From: Saururus chinensis
Lineage: Eukaryota > Streptophyta > Magnoliopsida > Piperales > Saururaceae
DNA length: 64,000 nucleotides
NCBI GenBank assembly: GCA_035235625.1
Contig: CP141142.1
Coordinates: 14,538,995-14,602,994 of the forward strand
Reading direction: 5' to 3'
This document shows, piece after piece, positions 12,950 through 23,866 of this stretch (position 1 is the stretch's first letter; every line of letters begins with the position of its first letter). The notes under the pieces are model-generated. The model did not search any database. It saw only the letters and a list, made by a program, of their open reading frames with translations, and was not told the origin of the DNA. A program made the translations under genes and the position numbers.

Positions 12950-14046
12950 TTCTAGTTTTGTTTAAGAATTAGTATAACTTGATAATTAGAAACTAAGGTT
13001 AACTGAGTTAGGAACACTTGTGTGATGTTTTGAATTAAATTCATTACCATTGAAATTTTGATGCAGAATCAATGCAAGAGATTGATCGGCTACAAAGGAA
13101 ATTGAAAAGTCATAGACAATGCTCCCGATCGAATGGCCAACTAGGGTGATCGATCGGGTTGATAAACATTTTCTTATTTTAAGCCGGTTTTGAATCCTTT
13201 TGTAATTAGAACTTTTCCCATGACTCATGCTTATAAAAAGACATATGAAACTTGAAATTAAAAGATCCCAATAAATTTTCTAAAGATTAAAAAGGAGAAA
13301 AGGATGGAGTAATTAAAGACTTCAATGGAGATTTAAGAGCCTTTTTCAACTATACAAGGTTGAGTTTCTTTTGCTTAGGAGTTGATGAAACTAAAGATAA
13401 GTTTCAATTTTTTCTTTTAATTTATATCTCAGTTGTAAATAATGATAATTGCATGACAACATTTTTATTTTTAATGAAAAAGTTTTCATATGTATCTAAT
13501 TATATGTTGATTTATTATCTTGTGGATAATAAATTTATGTGGTTTTTGATATTTATATCAATTTTAATTTATGTGATTCAGATGAGATAGTTATGCAATA
13601 GGTTCTAATGATCATATGATTAACTAATTGGATAGTTTATGATAAGATTAGAGAAGTCATGCCTATAGTTATATTTAGCATAGAGATAATTCATGCTATG
13701 AAGTCAATTAATGATTCTTTCCAAAGTAATTCTAGTTTGTAGCTAAAAATACTTATTCATATTCACAATAGATTTAGATTAGAGATTAAATAATTATTAC
13801 GATGCTATAGTGGATTTGATTTCCTTAATAATTTCATTGTATTGCTTTATTTCTTTTAGTCTAGTTGATACTTTTTTTTGTTTAATTTTAGTTTAAGTTA
13901 TTTTAAGTTTCAATCATCAACAAACTCTCTCTTTAGATTGAGTAATAATTTAATCCCTCCTTGAGGTTCAACAACTCTTAATACTTGTCCTAATATAATT
14001 ACCTTATACATTTGTAAATAGTTTAATTATAAACAATTAAGTTTTT
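12950..14046 (+). mobile_element. Probable decayed LTR of a Ty3/gypsy Tat/Athila-type element
   Basis: Position directly upstream of a primer-binding-site-like sequence and a Ty3/gypsy gag relic suggests a 5' LTR. The stretch is AT-rich and non-coding, with a CGATCGAATGGCC/GATCGATCGGG motif pair near 13125-13160 and a possible TATAAAA at 13232-13238. Neither boundary is clear. Confidence 0.35.
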
Positions 14047-14067
14047 GCAGTCATTACTAGGGACGGT
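14047..14067 (+). promoter_or_regulatory. Degenerate primer-binding-site-like sequence of a Tat/Athila-type element
   Basis: The sequence around GCAGTCATTACTAGGGACGG resembles, with several mostly transition changes, the tRNA-complementary site that usually follows the LTR in plant Tat/Athila elements. It lies about 300 bases before the gag relic, as expected. Confidence 0.35.
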
Positions 14068-14355
14068 GTCAAATTGTTACTAAATTCATACTAAGAATGG
14101 TTGTAGTTTCTTTTAGTTTTACTTTACTTTACTTTCTAGGTTAATTCTTAGTTACTTATTGTCCTTTATTGTGATCTTGCAGGTTGAGTTGAAAACTGTG
14201 CTATCTACTCTTGTGGCTACAAGGCGATACCAACAAACATAGTTCTTTCGTTTGATTTATAACATCTTATCCTCTCTTTAGTTTTAGCTTCTTTTTCTTT
14301 TTAGTTATCTTTTGCTTAAGGGTTCTGGCCTTTTACTTTTTATGCTTTAAATTGT

Positions 14356-15130
14356 GTGGTGTGCTTGTGGTATATGCATGGTCATCGTTCCTTACTCCCT
14401 CGGTTAACACCAAACCCTGAGCCTGAACGTACAACTACTAGATCTAAGTTGCCCTCAAACTTGCCCTCTACCTATTCTTCCACTGCTCCTCCTATCACTA
14501 TTGTTGAACACAATCAATTAGTAGATGTATGTCTCAAAACCCTAAGGGAGTATTACACTCCCAATGAATACACATCTCTTTTGTACATTAGGTTGCTGGT
14601 GATCGTGACTCAAATTATGAAATTAAGCCCAATTTTATTTAGATGCTCCCATCTTTTTATGAGCTTAACAATGAAAACATATATAGACACCTATATGACT
14701 TGGAATTATGCACAACCTACAAGCTCTCTAACTTGACTGATGAGGCCACTAGACTTTCGTTTTTTCCTTTCACATTGAAAGGCAAGGCTAAAGAATGACT
14801 TTAATCATTAGTACTAGACACAATCATAACATGGGTGTAGATGCAACAAAACCAACCAAATGTGCAAGACCATAATTACTTTTGCCTAACTTCCCACCAA
14901 ACACTTCTATGAGAGTTGAGACAGACTTAAGGACCTTTTTAAGAGGTGTCGTCATCATATTGTCCCTAAATGATAATTAGTGTAGTGTTCCTATGAGGGT
15001 CTTATTGAATAGAACTGCCACTTTGTTGATGTGAGTTTTGGAGGTACCTTTTTGTTGAAAAATGACAATGAGATTTAAAAACTTTTCGAGGACTTGAGTG
15101 AGATTTCCCTCCAACATGCTTCCTTGAATG
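14356..15130 (+). pseudogene. Ty3/gypsy (Tat/Athila-type) gag relic
   Basis: The open part (14356-14736) begins with a proline- and threonine-rich leader (TPNPEPERTTTRSK) and reaches TLREYYTPNEYTS. Then the frame shifts near 14590. In the new frame are YELNNENIYRHLYDLELC and EATRLSFFPFTLKGKAKE, the order and spacing of a plant Ty3/gypsy gag core. Further pieces (an ELRQT-type segment, then RCRHHIVPK) trail to about 15100 with many stops. No protease or reverse transcriptase follows before the next element, so this is only the 5' end of an old copy. Confidence 0.7.
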
Positions 15131-15774
15131 AGAATGAGAGTGGGCCCTTTATTAGGTGTGGCTTGTATGAAGTTTAGAACCCAATAGACTTTTCCTCTAT
15201 GTTAGCACTATGAGTAGGAAATTAGACCATCTTATGACTTTTACCCATCAACCCGATCCCTTCACTCATGACACATGCATCATATATCTTACTCCCCCCC
15301 AATTTTTGGTAGTCTGTGATCATTATTTGCCTGAAATCACCCCTTCTCTCCAGTTTTTCCGATAGAATCCATTTTTGGTGTTTGTTTATGCTGAATCTCG
15401 CTCCATTTCTTGCTATGACATAATTTTCTCTCTATGCCCTAAATCGAATTGTTTTGAATTTTCTTTTATTTTTTGGCTAAATTGGATGCAATTTCTTTTG
15501 CTAATTTGTTAGACTTGCTTAGTATTGCCTAGATCTCTAATTGGTACTAACTGATTGCATGAATTGTGAGTTATACATGTTGAATTTTGAATTTTCATTG
15601 TGCACTATTTTTGCAGAAAATTCAAAATTTGGAGGTTATAATGGATGAATTTGTGTGTACTTGCTTTATTAGAGTTGTTTAGAATTATATTGTAGACATT
15701 ATACTATGGTTTGGGCAATTTCTGCACTAGTTTGCCTAGGGATTATTTTCATAATTTGACACTACTGGGCATGT
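15131..15774. other. Spacer without a recognised gene
   Basis: Mixed-composition sequence between two Ty3/gypsy relics. It may be further internal sequence of the Tat/Athila-type element, but no coding motif was recognised. Confidence 0.5.
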
Positions 15775-17480
15775 TGTAACATCCCTTATTTTTCTATGAT
15801 TTTTTGTGACTTTTCTACTATTTTTTAGCTTATTATTGAAAGGGGAAATTTGACGCTTTGACATATTGATTTTTCATTCTTTTCTATGGTACTTCTAGCT
15901 ATAGAGCTGGGTGTCTGCCTTAGTTACGGGTTGTAGGCTTGTTGCAGCACAGAGGAATTGATGCGAAAAAGGGAGAAAAAGGAAAGAGAATGGGCGAGAA
16001 AAAAGAAATGAGGAAAAGAAAGTGAGAGAGGAAAAATATATATGACAGATCTAGCTCGAACGAGCCCATTTTGGAAACAATTGAAAAACCACAGCTTCCC
16101 ACACTAGTCTCCCTTCTGGCAACTGTTGGCCGCCGGTGGGATGCCGGGCTGCCAACACTGGCTCCCCTTCGGCTTGGCAGTAGTAGGTGTTTACCGAATC
16201 TGGTTGCTTGCTCCTCCGCCAGAGTGAGATAGTCTCTTTTTTTCCTTCCCTATTTATGCTTGTGGAAAAAAATTGAGGTGACGCGATGAGAACTAGCCTC
16301 CGGTTGGCTAGCCTCGGGATGGAGACAGTAGGGTCCCCTTGGCCCAACCCCGCCGCCCCTGACCATTGTCTAGCTCTTTTCAACACCTTTGGAGCCAGAT
16401 TTACCTTTTCCCTCCTCTGTTCTCAGTTTGCTCGGCCGATCTGCGGCTGGCCAATGGCTGCTAGCATCTAGCAGGCCTTAGGTCGGCCAGTCTCAGCCCA
16501 AAGATGCTGGTGAGCCACCCTAGCCCAGCCCTGCTGCTACATCTCCATCTCCACCTATTTCTGCCTCATTTTGCCCCAACACCTTCATCAGTTGTGGAGT
16601 TTGTGACCTATGCTCAGCTCCTTACCGACCTTTGTGATGGCAGAGGACCATTTTCCTTTGCTTGGTTCTCCCTCCCCACTTCTCTCCTCCACTTGGTTCC
16701 ATCTCTGCCCCAACATTCCTCTATTTTTCTGCTATCCCAAATCCATCTCTCTGTCTCTCTTTCCACCACTGTTGTAGGTGGCTAGATGGTAGCCGTTAGG
16801 CCCTCCTCACCCTGGCGAAGATGAGGATCCACCTTTCTCGGATCCGCTCCACCCATTCTTCGATTATTCACGTGTCGCAAAAACCCCTTCCCTCCCTTTT
16901 TCTATTTTTCTTTTGTTGAATGTTTTCATTGTGAGGCTAAAGACAAGACAACTTCTTATGAAGCATTGCAAATAGTGTATCATTTGCGATGCTTATAAAC
17001 AAGCATTGCAAATACAAGTTTTAAATTTATTTAATAATATTTACCTCTCTCTCTCTCTTTCTCTCTCTTCTCTCCTCTCTCTTACTTCTCTCTCTCGTCC
17101 TCTTTATCTCTCTTCTCTTCTCTCCTCTCTCTCTATCCTCTTCTCTCTCCCTATATCCTCTCTCCTTTCACTCTCTCTATCTCCTCTCTCACTCCTTGTA
17201 ATAATTGTGGGTTTCAAGTAATTATTTTTAAATATGTTAGTAGATTTCTAAGAACTAAGTATAGAAAGCTCAAGAACTCTCAAAAGGGAAGTCAGAAGTG
17301 AAAGTTACAACCTCGGGAAACATGTCTCGTTGGTGGACTCACTTAAAAAGAGCGAGATAAACTACTTTAAGTGGTTTAGTTTCGTACGGTTTGTCGATAC
17401 AAGCTCAACGGTTCCAATAACAGAGAATCTGAGTCCAGGTTAGAAAGATATGAACATTTAAAGATTGTTGTTAAAAAAAA
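15775..17480 (+). mobile_element. Ty3/gypsy LTR-like region starting TGTAACATCCC
   Basis: TGTAACATCCC at 15775 is a common start of plant Ty3/gypsy (Tekay/Del-type) LTRs, and a matching gag follows on the same strand at 18399. The region is long and non-coding. It has GC-rich stretches (16090-16800) and a pyrimidine-rich tract (17041-17200). The 3' boundary was not found, so the end given is approximate. Confidence 0.45.
17041..17200. repeat. CT-rich simple-sequence tract
   Basis: Imperfect runs of CTCTCT and CTCTCTTCTC dominate both halves. The 71-codon open frame across it (leucine and serine only, in effect) reflects the repeat and is not a gene. Confidence 0.9.
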
Positions 17481-18398
17481 TTGAAAAACCGTGCATCCGA
17501 TTTTTTGCCCTTCGTTAGGGACTAACCAGGCTAAATTTTGTATCATGCATATGATTTCCCTTCGGATTGTAACTGTGAATCTTTCTATTTGCGGAGCTTT
17601 GTTGGTACGTCTACCAAGCTCTGGACAACAAATCAGTCTTATATTGCCTGACTCATATGGTTGTCTCCCATATTTGTTTTATTGAATGATTTTCTTATCC
17701 CCACACTGTTAGTCATGCAGTGTAGGGAAAGTGGCTTTGCCAATGTTTTAAATGAGTAAGGTGTGCTTGAAATATGATTTTAAAACTTCTTTCTTGTCAA
17801 AATGATGATTTAAAAAATGTTTTACTTCCCTCTCCACATGAAGCATCAAAAGGAGTTGTAATTTATGGAACTCAAGCATGGAAGTATCTCAGTATGTGTG
17901 TATATAACCAAGTTTATGCAATTGCAGCTTTGCCTTGGTTGCATGCACTACCGAGTTATCTCATGCTACTCGATTTGTTTCAGGGTTAAAGCCTGAACTA
18001 AGGCTACATTGAGTCGAGCAGTTGAGATTGCTTATGTGGTAGAGCGCGATCAACAAAGAGCTATGATAGAATAGAGGGAGGTTGAGCAGAATAGTGGACT
18101 TAGATGCCCTAATAATAATAGTGGCAATAACTATACTGACATTTTTCTGACCTATCCAATGAGACCTTATCAGCAACAACCACAACAACGAGGTTACCAT
18201 AGTATAACCTTATATCATCTTTTTGACATAGATGTTAGTATCACAACAACCTAGTGATGAGCCACAAACTTCAAATAACGAGGCTAGTAGGTCAAGTCTG
18301 TCTAAGTCAGGAGGAAAGATAACACTTGAAACAACGAACATGTTGTTCAAACCCTTGTTCAACACTTAACCGAGCAAGGTTATAGTCACACTCTTTCC
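17481..18398 (+). other. Leader or 5' internal part of the Ty3/gypsy element
   Basis: The sequence between the LTR-like region and the gag core contains no intact frame. Glutamine- and asparagine-rich codons near 18090-18200 (CAACAACCACAACAAC) look like a decayed gag N-terminus. Confidence 0.4.
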
Positions 18399-18785
18399 TT
18401 GCCACTAGCACAACCTTTTCCAATTCCCTTGGGTGAAAACTCATCTGGCGGAAACAAAAGTGAATGCCATTTAGCTGAGCAGTTTAAGAATATTGCCCTT
18501 ACCTTCCTAGGTGAAAGAGAACCGAAAGATGCAAAAAAATCAATGAAAGAAGTTAAAAAGATCTTTGAAGTAATGGAAGTACCTGAGGGAAGAAAATTAG
18601 CCCTTGGAACATTCATCGTTTCTAGATAGGCAGATCACTGGTGGACTGGAATCAAGGAAACCAAATTTATGGAGGATCAGTCAATCTCATGGACAAGGTT
18701 TAAGGATGTCTTTTATGATAATTGGTGTCTTGGAAATAGGAATGGTACCAGGGAGAAGTTTAAAGGAAAACTTGACTTCTCTTAC
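18399..18785 (+). pseudogene. Ty3/gypsy gag core, truncated
   Basis: A frame from 18399 reads FLGEREPKDAKKSMKEVKKI, then EVPEGRKLALGTFIVSR, a stop (TAG at 18627-18629) and ADHWWTGIKET in the same frame. The spacing of the KI(F), the (A)LGTF and the (A)xHWW motif is that of the retrotransposon gag domain. Similarity to plus-strand gag is lost at about 18785, where minus-strand copia reverse-transcriptase codons begin. The element is therefore cut off there, and no matching right half was found. Confidence 0.75.
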
Positions 18786-20309
18786 ACCATCTTTCTGAAG
18801 AAAACCTTTGGCTACAAGTCGGGCCTTATATTTGCTAATGTTACCAGATGGATCTAATTTAGTCTTATAGACCCATTTGTAGCCAAGAGTCCTGGCGCCC
18901 TGCGGTAACTCTACGAGATCCCAGACTTGATTATCAGCCATAGATTTTATCTCATCCTGCATGGCATCATACCATTTATTAGAGTTATCTCCAGATATGG
19001 CCTGTGAATATGTAATAGGATCTTGAATGAGTCCAACATTCTCGTCAAACTCCTGGAGGTATACAACATAGTCAGAAGGGAGTGTAGGTTTCCTTACTCT
19101 TGAGGACCTCCGAAGTCCTATGTCAGCAATAGGTAGAGGTGCCTGTGCAATAGGAACCTCAGCAACTTGTTCCTGACGGGATGGTGAAGGAAGGAGAGGC
19201 TGCTCTGGAATCACCATTGGTGATGTAGCATATGTTCCTCCCCCGGATGTGGGTATAACAACTGGAACCCGTATTTCCTCAAACACAATGTGTTTGGGGG
19301 AAAGACTCCCACTGAAGTTGCCTTGCTCAAGAAAACGGGCATTCCGTGCTTCGACTACTGTAGGGGTGTGAGATGGACAATAAAACCTATAACCCTTAGA
19401 CCTTTCTGCATAGCCAATGAAAAATCCACTGACAGCCCTAACCTCAACTGGACAACCCCAGATGTGTACATGATCTAAACTAGGTTTCCATCCATTCCAT
19501 AGCTCAAAGGGTGTTTTAGGAACGGCTTTAGATGGAACTCGATTTAAAATATACACGGCTGTCTTTAAGGCTTCACTCCACATATTGAGAGGAAGAGAGG
19601 AGTTACTGATCATACTCCTCACCATATCCATCAAAGTGCGGTTCCTCCTTTTAGCAACACCATTTTGTTGTGGTGTGCCTGGTACTGTGTATTGTGCAAC
19701 AATACCATTTTCCTTCAGGAACTGTGCAAATGGCCCAAGTTTTTGTCCACTCTCTGTGTACCTGCCATAGTATTCCCCTCCTCTGTCTGATCTAACAATT
19801 TTGATACTCAATCCAAATTGTTTCTCTACCTCTGCCTTATAAGTCTTGAAAACATCAAATGCTTCAGACTTTTCATTTAAGAGATAAAGATACATGTATC
19901 GGGTATGATCATCTATAAAGGTAATGAAATACCTTTGACCATTTAGACAGGGAGTACTAAACGGTCCACAGATATCAGTGTGTATGGTGCCTAATTTCTC
20001 ATCATGCCTCTTAGCACCCTTAGAAGACTTGTTAGTCTGCTTTCCCTTTATGCAGTCTATACATGTCTCTAGATCAGTAAAATCAAGAGTTTTTAAAACT
20101 CCTCTTACTAATCTCTTTAAGCGGTCAATGGAGATATGCCCCAACTGCCTGTGCCATAACATAGAGGAGTTCTTTTTAATAACACTTCCTTGCACAGACA
20201 TCATAGATTGTTCAAAGGAAACATGTAAAGAGAGACAATATAATCCATCAATCAAAGAACTAGAACCAATGGTAACTGAATCTTTAATAATCAGAAATGA
20301 AGAATTCAT
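18786..20309 (-). pseudogene. Copia A pol: integrase and start of reverse transcriptase
   Basis: Long minus-strand frame continuing the gag-protease frame after a TAG at 20313-20315. In order it shows the pre-integrase zinc-binding region ([11 protein letters not shown] ... CIDCIKGK) and the integrase core with aspartates in HTDICGP and SDRGGEY. Then come the link region ([35 protein letters not shown]), a proline-rich linker, RRSSRVRKP, and the first reverse-transcriptase motif ([10 protein letters not shown]). Two oddities stand out. The third catalytic residue, expected as glutamate in the NGVAxRRNRT motif, is lysine. The segment between GCP and FFIGY is shorter than usual, suggesting an in-frame deletion near 19440. 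Frame coding continues to 18687 only by chance, through reversed Ty3/gypsy gag. Confidence 0.9.
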
Positions 20310-20312
20310 AAA

Positions 20313-21504
20313 CTAAAAATTAAAGCCATGAGGCACTAGTCTCGATACAGAAACTAAGTTTTTAGAAAAACTTGGAATATAGAAAGCTCTCTCTAAATCT
20401 AAGGTGTATCCTGTATGGAGAACAAGTCTATATGTCCCCACACCTTCAACCTTCGAACACATCTTATTGCCAGAATAGATGTTGTGCTCCCTATCATTTG
20501 GTTTCCTTAGATTGAGAAACCCCTGCATGACAGTGGAAACATGGATTGTAGAACCAGAGTCAATCCACCATGTGTTATTATGATGAGAATTAACATAGTT
20601 AGATTCATAACACACTAAAGACATGAAATTACCTCCTTTCTTGGCAAGCCACTTCTGATACTTAGGGCAATCTTTCTTCATGTGTCCTTTCTTCTTGCAG
20701 AAAAAGTATTTGGTTTCCTTGGTGACACCAGTAGACTTCATTGGTACACCTTTACCAGCTTTTTTCTTTGAAACACCATGATTACCCTGCTTTTGTCCTT
20801 TATGAGAAACTAGATGGGCACTCTCTAGCTTCCCTTGCTTAAGTCTCCCCTCTTCCTGCACACACATACTCAGAAGGTCATTGACTGACCACTGAGTGTT
20901 ATGTGTGTTATAAGAGATCTTGAATGGCCCATATTGTGCAGGAAGGGAGTTCAGAATAAAGTGGACCAAAAATGTATCATCAATCTTTATTTTCATGTTA
21001 TTTAATTGATTAGCAATATCACACATTTGTATGATATGCTCTCATCCCTTTGTCATCTGTTAGCCTCATGGATGACAACTTGGACATTAAGGTGCTGGCC
21101 AAGGCTTTATCAGAACTCTTGAATTGAGCTTCAATAGCTTTCAAAAGTTCTTGGACTGTAGCGCATTCTGGGATGGATCCCCTAATGCTTTTATTGATGT
21201 GAGACCTCATGAGCATCATGCTTAAGCGGTTAGACCGCTCTCACTTTTCAAAAGATGCTACCTCACTAAGCGTACTTTTTTCCGTAGGAGTGGTGGGTGT
21301 ATCCATACGAAACGCCAAGTCCAAGTCCATGCACCCTAACAGTAAAAGAACTTTTTCCTTCCAATCCGTAAAATTGTCCCCAGACAATAATGGAAGATGC
21401 TGATTAGGGTCAGAAATAAAAGATGGATAAGCTGCAATAAAAGAATAAATACATGCAAACATTAAAGAGGGCAAGAAACAAGAACATAAGTATGAAATAG
21501 CCAA
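20313..21504 (-). pseudogene. Copia A gag and protease, broken
   Basis: Three pieces form one gag-protease. 21241-21504 ends NFTDWKEKVLLLLGCMDLDL...EKSTLSEVASFEK and stops at TGA (21241-21243), in frame with the next piece, where related gags have tryptophan. 21019-21240 carries the UBN2-like gag core (ATVQELLKAIEAQFKSSDKA). A frameshift near 21030 leads to 20313-21026, with the rest of gag, the zinc knuckle CKKKGHMKKDC (CX2C start FFCKKKGH) and the protease motif WWIDSGSTIHVS. The first residues of the 21504 frame (hydrophobic, cysteine-rich) are probably not gag: a TTGCAG acceptor-like site at about 21430-21437 suggests that the true gag begins after a spliced leader. Gag would coat the RNA and the protease would cut the polyprotein. 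Confidence 0.85.
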
Positions 21505-23464
21505 TGCTAAAATTATGTAGTAAAATTGTAAACCTCCCTTTGGGCAAAGGTTGCAATCTGCATCAAATTTACTAAGCTATATAGAAACAAATGTTAATTT
21601 TGTCTCATGATAAGGCTAGTGGGTTATACATAAAACATGACAGGAAAATCCCACACCTTTGGGCATAGGGATTTACCAATGTTAAAATATATAACCCTCC
21701 ACCCTATCCTAATTATGTAATGCTAACTACCACCTCCCTTTGGGGCCGGATGACAGTCTTTGTCACATAATCAGAATTTGATGATAGCACAATATTTTTG
21801 ATGTATGTGAATCTATGTACCTCATGGTAACATTCTATATGATTCACACGTTGACAAATAACTTAGGATGCTTTGGCCATTCCTAAATTATCACAACGGA
21901 TGTGGGAACTGAATTTGTGCTATTCACCATTTCAAATAACAAAATGAATGCAATTAATTATCAAGCAAGCATAAAAATATCCATACAAAATTGACAAGGG
22001 CATGAATGTCAATTTTGTCATCAGGCTTTTGGGACTCGGCCAGGGGGTCCATCACCACACACCACAAATAAAAATATAGTCCAAAGTCCTTATACAGTCC
22101 TTATAAAAAAAAATGTACAAGTTGGAAGCTATAAGCCCTTGAAATAGAAAGAATATACATTAATACTCCATGACGGCATCCACCTCCAGACGTGGTCCTT
22201 GAATGCTAGTGTCGCTTACAATAAGTATAATGTACACTCTCTCTCTTAAAATTACATAAGTGGTGCGCTCAACAATTTTAAAAAAATAAAATTGATAAAC
22301 ATACGATTGCAATATAATCCCCTGGCCGGCCCATAACATTAATAAAGCCTCAATTATGATAATTAAATAACACATCCATAACATACATGCAAGCACAACT
22401 TTATAAAAAAAATTTCCACAAAATGAAAGAGTTTTTTTTTTAACACCTTGGAATAGACCAAACCGTGCCTGGAGACCCGGTTTGGGCCGGGTCAGCAATT
22501 GACTTGCGCCACAGCTGACCCGCGACGCGGGTCAGTGAAAAACTGCCGGGTGAGGGTCAGAACAGACCCGCGCCAGTGCGGGTCAGCGATGACCCGCAGA
22601 AGCGGGTCAAGGCGACCCGCTCTTGCGGGTCATCTTCAACCTCTCGCCACGGGCGAGAGGTCTCAGACAGGTGGGTGAGGAGGCCGCCGCACGCCCGCCG
22701 TCGAAGCCCGCCGGTAGACCGGATGTCCGGAAAAAAGGTCCGTCCAGCGACGGAGAAGTCAGATTCGGCCACAAAACTTGAGCGCGGCGGCCGGTAACGA
22801 CGATTCAAAAAGAAAGATACAGTGAGATAAAAATCCCGGCGACTGCGAGCAAAAACCCGACGGCGGCTCAGGGGGCCGGAGAAAGTTCCGCCCAACGGCG
22901 GAGGTTCCAAATCCGGCCCCGATTCCTTTCAGCAATGGGCGGCGGCGGGCCTTCCAACACAAAATCAGCGGCGACAAACAACAGAGGAAACACCGGCTCT
23001 GTGCGCAGCGGCGGCGCCAGCCAGCGCCCAAACATGGGAAGAGGCGGCGCTGGCCAGCGCCTGCAGGATCGGAAGCGGGGCGATGGCCGGAGGCCGATGG
23101 CGGCAGGAAAAATACGAAAACCGCCCCACGGCGGCGAGAAAAAATCATTTTTTTAATCGCCGCCGGACTATGGGATCAAATCCCGACGGCTAGCGCAGAG
23201 GTGACGCCGGCCAGAGCTCAATGCCCGGTGGCGGCAGCTCTGTCCGGCATGTCTACTCCGGCCTACAGTCCGGTGGTTTTCCGGTAGCTGCCCGGTTTCA
23301 ACGACAGCAACAGAGAATTACAACAGTAACTCAAAACATGAGAAGATTGCGCAGTAAACCATATGAACATAGTAAACTACGGGAACATAAAAAAAATTAT
23401 AACCGCCGTGAACAGAGAAAAAATTCTGCCCACCATAAAATTTTGTTCCATGCAAAATAAATAT
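21505..23464 (-). other. Unusually long Copia A leader (about 2 kb), half AT-rich and half GC-rich
   Basis: The distance from the primer-binding site to gag is about 2 kb, against a few tens to hundreds of bases in most copia elements. The half next to the LTR (22440-23300) is very GC-rich, with CGGCGG runs and six hairpins. The half next to gag (21505-22440) is AT-rich and ends in an acceptor-like site, so it may be a leader intron. Open frames on either strand of the GC-rich half (for example minus 22759-23148) are arginine-, proline- and serine-rich and match no family known to me. A captured host fragment is possible. Confidence 0.6.
22474..22660. repeat. Cluster of six short perfect hairpins in the Copia A leader
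   Basis: Six inverted repeats lie in 187 bases: 22474-22493 (GACCCGG / CCGGGTC), 22515-22535 (CTGACCCGC / GCGGGTCAG, loop GAC), 22565-22584, 22591-22608 and 22614-22631 (each GACCCGC / GCGGGTC, loops of 6, 4 and 4), and 22640-22660 (CCTCTCGCC / GGCGAGAGG, loop ACG). Five share the GACCCG stem while the loops differ. The leader RNA would fold into a row of stem-loops. Confidence 0.95.
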
Positions 23465-23476
23465 GCTCTGATACCA
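23465..23476 (-). promoter_or_regulatory. Copia A primer-binding site (initiator Met-tRNA)
   Basis: On the minus strand the sequence is TGGTATCAGAGC, the standard plant copia site complementary to initiator methionine tRNA. It is separated from the LTR end by two bases. Confidence 0.95.
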
Positions 23477-23478
23477 AT

Positions 23479-23866
23479 TGATAGACTTTAATACTGGGAT
23501 TAGGCATACCTATAGCCATTGTAATTGAGAACCTCTTCAAGTAAGCTTGATCTTCAGATAATCCATTTCAGAATCACAATAGTATTTCTGGTTTAGAACT
23601 TGGCTGAGAGTAATCTCACTTAAGACACCGAATTAGGATGGCTAATGGTGTATTTATAACTAAACCAGGACACCACTGTTAAGAACCCTAGAATCATGAC
23701 CGTCCATCCATAGGTCATCAAACGGTTCAGATTTGCCACTTAAAACCACAGCTTAATGGGTATTCTGACTTAGGCCCATTACCCAGATAGTTTTATAAAA
23801 GCCCAAAACAGTGTCAATTGAGATAGTTGGGCCACCTTATGTTTTAATACAAAACAAAGCCCAACA
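23479..23866 (-). mobile_element. Copia A 5' LTR (388 bp)
   Basis: On the minus strand it begins TGTTGGGCTTTG (23866 leftward) and ends in CA at 23480-23479, two bases before the primer-binding site. A TATAAATA box lies at 23651-23658 on the minus strand. The right edge was set by the TGTTGGG start. No second copy exists in the window. Confidence 0.85.
23651..23658 (-). promoter_or_regulatory. TATA box of the Copia A LTR
   Basis: TATAAATA on the minus strand, about 170 bases upstream of the LTR's inner end. This is a usual place for the retrotransposon promoter. Confidence 0.6.

Larger units (their letters stand above)
18786..23866 (-). mobile_element. Copia A: truncated Ty1/copia retrotransposon (5' LTR to start of reverse transcriptase)
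   Basis: Reading right to left: 5' LTR 23479-23866, primer-binding site 23465-23476, leader 23464 to about 21420, gag, protease, integrase, and the first codons of reverse transcriptase at about 18786. The rest of reverse transcriptase, RNase H and the 3' LTR are missing. The broken end abuts the Ty3/gypsy gag. The element cannot move by itself: it has two in-frame stops, a frameshift and a changed integrase catalytic residue. Deletion or recombination after insertion, rather than a clean insertion, explains the left edge. Confidence 0.9.

Noticed and set aside
17006..17221. Leucine/serine-rich open frame
   Set aside because: CT-rich simple repeat.
22557..23148. GC-rich minus-strand open frames of 117 and 129 codons
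   Set aside because: High GC removes stop codons. The proteins are low-complexity and no family is recognised, so they are described only as part of the Copia A leader.
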